Origin: Nocardia sp. MH4
GTDB taxonomy: Bacteria; Actinomycetota; Actinomycetes; Mycobacteriales; Mycobacteriaceae
DNA: 64,000 nt
Assembly (NCBI RefSeq): GCF_019266065.1
Contig: NZ_LPNR01000117.1
Coordinates: 3,268 to 67,267, forward strand
Reading direction: 5' to 3'
Shown here: piece after piece, positions 57,547-64,000 of the stretch
Numbering within the stretch: position 1 is the stretch's first letter
Layout of the letters: each line of letters opens with the position of its first letter
Translations under genes and position numbers: made by a program
The notes under the pieces: model-generated
What the model was told of the DNA's origin: nothing
What the model saw: the letters and a program-made list of their open reading frames with translations, nothing else
Databases searched by the model: none

Positions 57547-58851
57547 GTGACGTTGCTCGAGATCTTCCCCTCGTTGCGCGCGACCACCGTGCCGCGGCTC
57601 GACCCCGCGGTCTGGCCGGCCGACACGCACTACGACCAGGACGGCCGGATCACCCTCGGCGCGGTCGCCCTCGCCGATATCGCCGACGAGTTCGGCACCC
57701 CCGCGCACGTGGTCGACGAAGCCGAGGTGCGCGAACGCTGCCGCGCCTACCGCAAACACTTCCCCGACGCCGAGATCGTCTACGCGGGCACCGCGCTCAT
57801 GGTCGGCGCGGTGGCGCGCTGGGTCGTCGAGGAGGGCCTGTCGGTGCAGGTCGGGTCCGCCGGTGAGTTGTCGGTCGCGCTGGCCGCCGGGATCGAGCCG
57901 CGCCGGATCGTGCTGCACGGCAACGGCAAGACCTTCGACGAACTGAAGACCGCCGTCGGCTGCGGCGTCGGTCGCATCGTCGTCGGCTCGCTCACCGAGA
58001 TCACGCTGCTGGCCGCGCTGGCCACCGCCCCCCAACAGGTTCTGCTGCGCGTCGCCACCGGTATCGATGTGCCCGGCAGTCCGGAATTCGGGTTCCCGCT
58101 CGGTAGCGCTTCGCTCGAGACCGCGGTCGCCAGGATCGCGGCCCAACCGCATCTGCGGCTCATCGGCCTGCACTGCCACCTCGGCGCGCAGATCCACAAT
58201 CCGGACCACTACGGCGAGGCGATCCGCCGCATGATCGGCGAGCTGGCCTGGATCGACGCCGAGTACGGCATGGTGCTGACCCACCTCGACATCGGCGGCG
58301 GGCATGCGGTGGCCTACCGCAGCGGCGACGCCGAGCTGAACCTGCGCGAGCTCGCCGACATCCTCGACGACGCGCTGGACGCCGCCTGCGCGCGCCACCG
58401 GTTTCCGCGGCCCGCGATCACCATGGAGCCCGGCCGCGCGATCGTCGCGCGGGCCGGCGTCACGCTGTATCGGGTGCTGTCGGTCACCGAGACCGCCGAG
58501 GGCGGGCATCGGGTGATCGTCGACGGCGGCGGCGGCTGTGGCGGGCAGGGCCGTGGCCACGGTGGGGCGCTGGTGGTCAACCGACACCCCACCGGCGCGC
58601 AGATGACCGCATCGGTCGCGGGCAGGCACAGCGAGACCGGTGAACTCCTCGCCACCGAGGTGCGGCTGCCCGCCGACCTGCGGCCGGGCGAGGTGCTCGC
58701 ACTGCCGTGCACCGGGGCCTATCACCACGGGCTGGCCTCGACCTACAGCACCGTCGGCAGGCCGCCGATCATCGCAGTCGCCGCAGGGCGGACCACGCAG
58801 CTGCTGCGCCGCGAGACCACCGCCGACCTGCTGATGCGCGAACTCGGCTGA
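57547..58851 (+). CDS. LysA-like (fold III decarboxylase) protein lacking the PLP lysine
   Basis: A 434-residue protein with the two-domain layout of diaminopimelate/ornithine decarboxylases. Conserved parts are HCHLGAQI, DIGGGHAVAY and MEPGRAIVARAG. At the position of the PLP Schiff-base lysine (YAxKA) it has YAGTA, with Thr82. The C-terminal region lacks the GxxCESxD cysteine motif and has a Gly-rich replacement. It should therefore not be a normal PLP decarboxylase; a binding or regulatory pseudoenzyme is more likely. GTG at 57547 has AGGAG seven bases upstream. It stands between cmrA and DUF853. Confidence 0.85.
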   Translation: MTLLEIFPSLRATTVPRLDPAVWPADTHYDQDGRITLGAVALADIADEFGTPAHVVDEAEVRERCRAYRKHFPDAEIVYAGTALMVGAVARWVVEEGLSVQVGSAGELSVALAAGIEPRRIVLHGNGKTFDELKTAVGCGVGRIVVGSLTEITLLAALATAPQQVLLRVATGIDVPGSPEFGFPLGSASLETAVARIAAQPHLRLIGLHCHLGAQIHNPDHYGEAIRRMIGELAWIDAEYGMVLTHLDIGGGHAVAYRSGDAELNLRELADILDDALDAACARHRFPRPAITMEPGRAIVARAGVTLYRVLSVTETAEGGHRVIVDGGGGCGGQGRGHGGALVVNRHPTGAQMTASVAGRHSETGELLATEVRLPADLRPGEVLALPCTGAYHHGLASTYSTVGRPPIIAVAAGRTTQLLRRETTADLLMRELG

Positions 58852-58984
58852 CGCCTCGCGCCGGGCGCCGTCCGGGCTGGTGGCGACGCCCGCCCCACGC
58901 CTAGGATCAGACATGTCGGGGAAATCGAACAAAACCGACCCACGGTGTGCTCGTCCGGTGACCGGTGCACCGGAAGAGGCAGCC

Positions 58985-59317
58985 ATGAAGACCGACACGA
59001 AACATCAGCCAGGCATTCGCCGACTGTTCCTTGGTCTCGCGGTAGCAGGTGCGACCCTCACCCTTGCGCCGGCGGTGGCGGCACCCGTCATCGCCGCACC
59101 CGCCACCACCGCAGGCGTGGCGCTGACCGAGTATCCGCGCTGCGACGACTGGAACAACCGCCACGGGGACTACTGCGACCGCGACCGCGGCCACCGCTGT
59201 GACAACGACTGGTACGGCCGCAACCACTGGAACGACCGCAACGGGGACTACTGCGACCGCGGTCGCGGTGGCGGCCACAACAATGGGTTCCCCTGGGGAT
59301 GGTTCGGCAGCAGCTGA
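58985..59317 (+). CDS. Small secreted protein with two Asp/Trp/Cys repeats
   Basis: A 110-residue protein with a signal peptide (RRLFLGLAVAGATLTLAPAV, cleavage likely after AAPVIAA). Two copies of a W-N-x-R-x-G-D-Y-C-D-R motif follow (residues 56-66 and 82-92), separated by RCDNDWYG, and a Gly/Phe/Trp tail. The spacing of Asp, Gly and Cys recalls the Excalibur calcium-binding motif DxDxDGxxCE, but key Asp residues differ. GAGG before the ATG at 58985 supports the start. Function is unknown. Confidence 0.75.
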   Translation: MKTDTKHQPGIRRLFLGLAVAGATLTLAPAVAAPVIAAPATTAGVALTEYPRCDDWNNRHGDYCDRDRGHRCDNDWYGRNHWNDRNGDYCDRGRGGGHNNGFPWGWFGSS

Positions 59318-59381
59318 GCCGCATCGCTCCCACATCGCGCGGCCGGAACCGACTGCCGACCGTGCGATAGCCGGCGCTCCG

Positions 59382-61037
59382 CTACCGGCGCCGGGTACCG
59401 AAGATACTGCGGCTGATCTCCCGACCAGCCGCGCTGGCCGCTGACCGCAGGAAACTCTTCACCGCCGGATTCTTCATGATCCACTCGGCCGCCGAATCCT
59501 CCTCCGGCCGCGCCCGTCCCGGCGCCTGCGGCGCGGGCGGGGCCGGATCGGCGGCGGCCACGCTGGCCAGCAGCATCTCGTAGGCCGATTCACGGTCGAT
59601 GCTCTGTCCGTACTTGCCCTGCAGGGGACTCGACAGCGCCTTGGACTTGATCGTCTCGTCACCGATGGTGTCCATCAGCGAGCGCGGCGGCACGATCTTG
59701 GTCCAGGCCACCGGGGTCGGCGCGCCCTTCTCCGAGAGCACCGTGACCACGGCCTCCCCGGTGCCCAGCGAGGTCAGCGCCTCCTCCAGGTCGTACACCG
59801 TCGACTTGGGGTAGGTGCGCACCGTCTTCGACAGCGCTTTCTGATCGTCGGGGGTGAACGCGCGCAGCGCGTGCTGGACCCGCGCGCCGAGCTGGGACAG
59901 CACCGGATTCGGGATGTCGGTGGGCAGCTGGGTGCAGAAGAACACCCCGACGCCCTTGGACCGGATCAGCTTCACCGTCTGCTCCACCTGCTGCAGGAAC
60001 GCCTTGGACGCCTCGGCGAACAGCAGGTGCGCCTCGTCGAAGATGAAGACCAGCTTGGGCTTGTCGACGTCACCCACCTCGGGCAGCGTCTGGAACAGAT
60101 CGGCGAGCACCCACATCAGGAAGGTGGAGAACAGCACCGGTCGCGCCGCCTGCTGACCGAGTTCGAACAGCGTGATCACGCCCTGCCCGCCCGCGGTGCG
60201 CAGCAGATCGGCGGGATCGAGTTCGGGCTCGCCGAAGAACGTGTCGCCGCCCTCGGCTTCCAGATTCACCAGCGACCGCAGGATCACCCCCGCCGTCTGC
60301 GCCGAGACACCGCCGATGCCCTTGAGGTCGTCCTTGCCCTCGGGACTGGTCAGATGGGTGATCACCGCGCGCAGGTCCTTCAGATCCAGCAGCGCCAGGC
60401 CGCGCTGGTCGGCCCAGTGGAAGATCAGGCCGAGCGTGGATTCCTGGGTGTCGTTGAGACCGAGCACCTTGCTGAGCAGGATCGGGCCGAACGAGGAGAT
60501 GGTCGCCCGGATCGGCACGCCGATGCCCCCGGTGCCGAGCGAGACGAACTCGGTGGGAAACCCGCTCGGCGCCCAGTCGGCGGCACCGGTTTCGGCGGCC
60601 CGCGCCTTGATCTTGTCGTTGTCCTGGCCCGGTTCGCTCAGCCCCGACAGGTCGCCCTTGACGTCGGCCATCACCACGGGAACGCCCGCCCGGGACAGCT
60701 GTTCGGCGATGCCCTGCAGCGTCTTGGTCTTACCGGTGCCGGTGGCGCCGGCGACCAGGCCGTGGCGGTTCATCATCCGCAGCGGAATGCGCACGCGCGC
60801 AGCGGGATCGGTCACACCGTCGACCATCACCGTACCGAGCTCGAGCGCGGGTCCGTCGAAGGCGTAACCCGCCGCGATCTGCGCCGCCGCACCGGACGCC
60901 GCCTGCGCCGGTTCGGCACTGGACGCGGCGGCTTCCCGCTCGGCGGCCTCCGCGGCCGCGGCCGCCTCCGCGGCGACCCGCGCCGCCTCCTCGGCCGCCT
61001 TGCGTGCCGCTGCCGCCTTTTCCTGGGGGGTGGTCAT
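59382..61037 (-). CDS. DUF853 HerA-like ATPase (Rv2510c/YjgR family)
   Basis: A 551-residue protein. An Ala/Glu-rich N-terminal coiled coil of about 50 residues is followed by a DUF853 ATPase: Walker A AGATGTGKTKT, ADVKGDLSGLS, and Walker B LVFIFDEAHLLF. The family resembles HerA DNA translocases, but its role in actinobacteria is unknown. It is the Rv2510c equivalent by synteny between cmrA and orn, divergent from orn. Confidence 0.9.
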   Translation of the reverse strand: MTTPQEKAAAARKAAEEAARVAAEAAAAAEAAEREAAASSAEPAQAASGAAAQIAAGYAFDGPALELGTVMVDGVTDPAARVRIPLRMMNRHGLVAGATGTGKTKTLQGIAEQLSRAGVPVVMADVKGDLSGLSEPGQDNDKIKARAAETGAADWAPSGFPTEFVSLGTGGIGVPIRATISSFGPILLSKVLGLNDTQESTLGLIFHWADQRGLALLDLKDLRAVITHLTSPEGKDDLKGIGGVSAQTAGVILRSLVNLEAEGGDTFFGEPELDPADLLRTAGGQGVITLFELGQQAARPVLFSTFLMWVLADLFQTLPEVGDVDKPKLVFIFDEAHLLFAEASKAFLQQVEQTVKLIRSKGVGVFFCTQLPTDIPNPVLSQLGARVQHALRAFTPDDQKALSKTVRTYPKSTVYDLEEALTSLGTGEAVVTVLSEKGAPTPVAWTKIVPPRSLMDTIGDETIKSKALSSPLQGKYGQSIDRESAYEMLLASVAAADPAPPAPQAPGRARPEEDSAAEWIMKNPAVKSFLRSAASAAGREISRSIFGTRRR

Positions 61038-61138
61038 TCGCGCGTCCTCCGTTTGGTCACAACTGCCGTACGCAAGAAATGCTCGAAACGTCTGCGGGGA
61101 ATTCCAAGCAAACTGTATCGCCCGTTAGGGTGGCTCAG

Positions 61139-61777
61139 GTGTCAGACAAACTCTTGGTCTGGATGGATTGCGAGATGACGGGGCTCCGTCTCGACAGCGA
61201 CAAGCTGATCGAGATCGCCGCGCTCGTGACCGACAGCGACCTGAACATTCTCGGTGACGGTGTCGACATCGTCATCCACGCCGACGACGCCGCGCTGGCC
61301 TGCATGCCACCGGTCGTCGCCGAGATGCACGCGAAATCCGGTCTCACCGAAGAGGTTCGGCGCTCGACCGTGACCCTCGAGCAGGCCCAGGCCGAGGTAC
61401 TCGACTACATCCGCCAGTACGCGCCCACCGCGCGCACGGTGCCGCTGTGCGGCAACTCGATCGCCACCGACCGTGGCTTCATCGCGCGCGACATGCCCGA
61501 ACTCGACGAGCACCTGCACTACCGGATGGTCGACGTGAGCTCGATCAAGGAACTGTGCCGCCGCTGGTACCCGCGTATCTACTTCGGGCAGCCGGAGAAG
61601 GGTCTGGCACACCGCGCCCTGGCCGACATCAAGGAATCCATCCGCGAGCTCGAGTACTACCGCCGCACCGCGTTCGTGCCGCTGCCCGGCCCGTCCACCA
61701 CCGAGATCGCGGCCGTCGCCGAAGCGGTCACCGAGGCCATCGATGTCACCGGATCAAGCCCCCGACCAGCGGATTAG
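61139..61777 (+). CDS. orn: Oligoribonuclease
   Basis: A 212-residue DEDDh 3'-5' exonuclease: WMDCEMTGL (Asp10, Glu12), a central GNSIATDRGFI with Asp, and HRALADIKESI (His, Asp). Orn degrades 2-5 nt RNAs and pGpG, and is normally essential. GTG at 61139 is chosen for family length, preceded by TTAGGG. tRNA-His follows 54 bp downstream, as in mycobacteria. Confidence 0.95.
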   Translation: MSDKLLVWMDCEMTGLRLDSDKLIEIAALVTDSDLNILGDGVDIVIHADDAALACMPPVVAEMHAKSGLTEEVRRSTVTLEQAQAEVLDYIRQYAPTARTVPLCGNSIATDRGFIARDMPELDEHLHYRMVDVSSIKELCRRWYPRIYFGQPEKGLAHRALADIKESIRELEYYRRTAFVPLPGPSTTEIAAVAEAVTEAIDVTGSSPRPAD

Positions 61778-61831
61778 GGCCTGACGCCCGAAACACGCTA
61801 GTATCTACGGCGCCGGTGATTCACCGGTGAT

Positions 61832-61907
61832 GGTGAGTGTAGTTCAGTTGGTAGAGCACCAGGTTGTGATCCTGGCTGTCGCGGGTTCGAGTCCCGTCAC
61901 TCACCCC
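61832..61907 (+). tRNA. tRNA-His (anticodon GTG)
   Basis: The acceptor stem GTGAGTG (61833-61839) pairs with CACTCAC (61898-61904), and the extra G at 61832 faces the discriminator C at 61905, the identity feature of tRNA-His. The anticodon loop reads TTGTGAT and the T-arm CGGGTTCGAGTCCCG. CCA is not encoded. Confidence 0.95.
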
Positions 61908-61912
61908 GAGAA

Positions 61913-61944
61913 GGAAAGCCCGGTCCACGAGGACCGGGCTTTCC
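61913..61944 (+). terminator. 14-bp terminator after tRNA-His
   Basis: GGAAAGCCCGGTCC (61913-61926) and GGACCGGGCTTTCC (61931-61944) pair perfectly around ACGA, seven bases after the tRNA, followed by GCGTTTTCC. Confidence 0.9.
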
Positions 61945-62027
61945 GCGTTTTCCGGTATCCCCTGTCACAGTCCCCGCCGCACCGTCGTCGTCTCGGTGGA
62001 CCACCGAGAGAACTGAGGAATTCGACC

Positions 62028-63338
62028 ATGGGAATCGACGAACTGCGCGGCACCGTCCGGGGCGCCGTGCTGCTGCCGGGTGACGCGGGCTTCGAACAGG
62101 CCGCCCGGCCGTGGAACGTGGCGGTGACCCAATCGGTCGGCGCCGTCGTCACGGCCACCGACGCCGAGGACATCGCCGCCACGGTCGGCTGGGCCCGGCG
62201 CGCGGGCCGCACGGTGGTGACCCAGCCGACCGGCCACGGTGCCACCGGCGACATCGACGACGCCGTCCTCCTGCGCACCGGCGCGCTCGACGACATCGCG
62301 ATCGACCCGGTGCGGCGACGGGCCCGGGTCGGGTGCGGCGCCCAGTGGGGCCGCGTGCAGGCCGCCGCGGCGGCGCACGGGCTGTCGGGCCTGGCGGGCA
62401 GCAATCCCGTCGTCGGCGTGACGGGGTACACCCTGGGCGGCGGGTTCGGCTGGCTGGCCCGTGCGCACGGCTGGGCGTCGAACGCGGTCCGCGCGTTCGA
62501 CATCGTCGACGCCGAGGGCGTGCGCGGCCTGGTCGACGCCGAATCCGACCCCGACCTGTTCTGGGCGCTGCGCGGCGGCGGTGGCGACTTCGCGATCGTC
62601 ACCGCGCTCGAGTTCGATCTCGTCGAGCTGCCCCGGCTCTACGGCGGCCGGGTGAGCTGGTCGGCCGAGCGCACCCACGAGGCGTTCGCGCTGTTCACCG
62701 CGCTCACCACCGACGCGCCCCCGGAACTGTCGGTGTGGCTGCAGCGCTATCAACTGCCGGGCGCGGCGCCCACGGTCGCCATCGACTTCGCCTACCTCGG
62801 CGAGCCTGCCGACGGCCGCGCGCTGACTCGCGGCCTCGACGCGCTGCCGGGCGCGCTCGCCGACACCAGGGCGGCGATGACGGCCGACCAGCTCGGCACC
62901 ATCACCGCCGAGCCGACCGATCCGAGCCCCTCGCTCTCGCGGGGCGAACTGCTCACCGATCTCGGCGACGCGGTGGTGAAGACCCTCGTCGACGCACCGG
63001 TGGCGCCCCTGCTCAATATCCAGATCCGCGGCCTCGGCGGAGCACTCGCCGAGGCCGCTCCGCACGACGGCGCGCGCGGACCGGTCACCGAGCCGTACGC
63101 GCTCTATCTCCTCGGACTGGGCCTGCCGCACCTGGTCGACGACGTCACCGCCGGGTTCGCCGCGATCCTCGACCAGCTCGGCCCGCACCGCACCGGCGCC
63201 AAGCCCTACACCTTCCTCGCGCCCGGCGAGTCGGCGAGCGCGGCGTTCGACGAGGCGACGCTGGCCCGGCTGCGCCGGATCAAGCGCGACCGTGACCCGC
63301 ATCAGGTGCTGCGGGCCAATTTCCCGGTCCTGGCGTGA
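62028..63338 (+). CDS. FAD-linked oxidase (FAD_binding_4/BBE type)
   Basis: A 436-residue flavoprotein of the berberine bridge enzyme-like class. The FAD domain has PTGHGATGDIDDAVLLRTGALD, of which QPTGHG is the P-loop-like part, and SNPVVGVTGYTLGGGFGWLA. The C-terminal BBE segment ends RIKRDRDPHQVLRANFP. The substrate, often a sugar or natural product, is unknown. GAGGA eight bases before the ATG at 62028 fixes the start. Confidence 0.87.
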   Translation: MGIDELRGTVRGAVLLPGDAGFEQAARPWNVAVTQSVGAVVTATDAEDIAATVGWARRAGRTVVTQPTGHGATGDIDDAVLLRTGALDDIAIDPVRRRARVGCGAQWGRVQAAAAAHGLSGLAGSNPVVGVTGYTLGGGFGWLARAHGWASNAVRAFDIVDAEGVRGLVDAESDPDLFWALRGGGGDFAIVTALEFDLVELPRLYGGRVSWSAERTHEAFALFTALTTDAPPELSVWLQRYQLPGAAPTVAIDFAYLGEPADGRALTRGLDALPGALADTRAAMTADQLGTITAEPTDPSPSLSRGELLTDLGDAVVKTLVDAPVAPLLNIQIRGLGGALAEAAPHDGARGPVTEPYALYLLGLGLPHLVDDVTAGFAAILDQLGPHRTGAKPYTFLAPGESASAAFDEATLARLRRIKRDRDPHQVLRANFPVLA

Positions 63339-63340
63339 CG

Positions 63341-63868
63341 CTAGCGGGCGGCGGCGCGGCTCGCCCGGTGCCTGCGGACCGCCGAGCGGTTCGCGCATGC
63401 CGGGCTGCAGAAGCGCTGCCGCCCGTTGCGCGAGGTGTCGGCGTACACGCGCGCGCAGTCCTGCGCGGCGCAGCCGCCGAGGCGGTCCATGCCGAGCCCG
63501 GTCAGATGCAGCGCGGTGCCGACGGTGATGAGCGCCGCGATCTGCCGGTCGGTGGCGACGCCGGGGTCGCGGAAATGCAGGTGCCAGCCGTCGCCGGCGT
63601 GGTCGGTCAGCCGGGGCGCGGCGGCGTACTCGCCCAGCAAGGTGTTCAGCAACGCGGCGCGGTCGGCGGGATCGACGCACTCGACCACGCGGCGCCAGCG
63701 CGTCAGAAACGCCGTCACGGACGTCAGATCGGCGTCGGTGGGCGGCGTGGACAGCACCAGTCCGGCCGCCGCGCAGCGTCGCCCCAGTTCGGCCGCGCTG
63801 TCGCACGGCCGGTTGAGCAGGTCGACCCCGAGCTGCACCGGCTCTCGCCCGTAATGGTTGTAATGCAT
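63341..63868 (-). CDS. CGNR zinc-finger regulator
   Basis: A 175-residue protein with the ABATE-like N-terminal domain and a C-terminal CGNR zinc finger (CAAQDCARVY and RQRFCSPACANRSAVRRHR). These proteins are thought to be ligand-responsive DNA-binding regulators in actinobacteria. A TGTAATG/CATTACA inverted repeat overlaps its start codon. It is divergent from the small protein at the window end. Confidence 0.88.
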   Translation of the reverse strand: MHYNHYGREPVQLGVDLLNRPCDSAAELGRRCAAAGLVLSTPPTDADLTSVTAFLTRWRRVVECVDPADRAALLNTLLGEYAAAPRLTDHAGDGWHLHFRDPGVATDRQIAALITVGTALHLTGLGMDRLGGCAAQDCARVYADTSRNGRQRFCSPACANRSAVRRHRASRAAAR

Positions 63869-63880
63869 AATGCCATTACA
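63859..63880. promoter_or_regulatory. Inverted repeat over the CGNR start codon
   Basis: TGTAATG (63859-63865) and CATTACA (63874-63880) form perfect 7-bp arms with an 8-nt spacer that includes the CGNR ATG (63866-63868). The position fits an autoregulatory operator that also controls the divergent gene. Confidence 0.6.
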
Positions 63881-63893
63881 TCAGACTCGAAGC

Positions 63894-64000
63894 ATGACCA
63901 GCCATCCCACCCACACCTGGCGGATCGAGTCCTGCCACCGCACCAGCGAGGGTCTCGTCGCCTACCAGCGGTGCCGCTGCGGCGCGCGCCGGGTCGTCGT
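63894..64000 (+). CDS. Small Cys-containing protein, 3' part beyond the window
   Basis: The first 35 residues of a protein are visible from an ATG at 63894: it has ESCHRTSEGLVAYQRCRCGAR. Three Cys and a His suggest a small zinc ribbon. It is divergent from the CGNR regulator. The rest lies outside the window. Confidence 0.55.
   Translation, partial: MTSHPTHTWRIESCHRTSEGLVAYQRCRCGARRVV

Noticed and set aside
1..64000. CRISPR arrays, toxin-antitoxin pairs, restriction systems or prophage genes
   Set aside because: No regular short repeats with spacers, and no recognisable genes of these classes were found on reading both strands.

Overview
The window is GC-rich DNA from a mycolic-acid actinobacterium (order Mycobacteriales). 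Nocardia is the best guess. The strongest evidence is the right end, where a cmrA-type mycolate reductase, a DUF853 HerA-like ATPase, orn and tRNA-His lie together much as around Rv2509-Rv2511 of Mycobacterium tuberculosis. A DesA3-type desaturase sits beside its ferredoxin reductase and a DesT/FabR-type regulator.

Two kinds of DNA meet near 40.0 kb. From 1 to about 40 kb the window is accessory: metal, redox and efflux genes, regulators paired with targets, decayed gene copies and an IS630 remnant, but no integrase or intact transposase. From about 40.2 kb to the end it reads as ordinary chromosome.

Layout of the accessory part. 0-5 kb: TetR/MFS efflux pair with two operators; DUF305 lipoprotein preceded by a 25-residue methionine-rich micropeptide; TetR with a small membrane protein and a CopD/DUF2269-like protein; decayed AraC piece. 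5-9.8 kb: frameshifted NUDIX gene, secreted ARB_07466-like protein, cysteine-synthase-like enzyme coupled to an MFS transporter, LpqS-like protein. 9.8-21.7 kb (copper and metal block): SulP-carbonic anhydrase fusion, BlaI/CopY repressor with M56 protease, copC-ctaG-DUF3105-DUF305 operon, CDF exporter, multicopper oxidase-ZIP-Rieske operon, M23 peptidase. 21.7-27.5 kb (thiol-redox block): fatty acid hydroxylase, DsbA, VKOR, two TlpA-like proteins, CcdA and AraC, with a 20-bp inverted repeat in front of the second TlpA gene. 27.5-36.2 kb: methyltransferase, DUF3703 and HXXEE proteins, mer-like cassette without merA, YnfA, CmtR-like repressor-P-type ATPase-LspA operon, MMPL transporter. 36.2-40 kb: decayed second copy of the mer-like cassette start, methyltransferase/TetR pair, IS630 remnant, TauE/SafE exporter.

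A 98-bp sequence occurs twice in direct orientation, at 4992 and 39963, about 94 percent identical. Each copy is flanked on both sides by hairpins whose sequences differ between copies while the pairing potential is kept. The two copies bracket 35 kb of the accessory genes, and the right copy lies at the junction with chromosome-like DNA.

The chromosomal part holds small membrane and zinc-ribbon proteins, a HerA-like ATPase, an ABC-2 exporter operon, DUF4254, the desaturase module, a UMF1-family MFS protein, PadR-FadH, an APH-type kinase, cmrA, a LysA-like protein lacking the PLP lysine, DUF853, orn, tRNA-His, a flavin oxidase and a CGNR regulator.

The accessory genes combine into a plausible extracytoplasmic metal defence. 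Copper would be bound or oxidised outside the membrane by CopC, DUF305 proteins and the multicopper oxidase. Cd, Pb, Zn or Hg would be handled by the P-type ATPase, CDF and MerF-like proteins. Damaged disulfides would be handled by DsbA, VKOR, CcdA and TlpA. This is inference from gene content; nothing in the sequence proves the metals.
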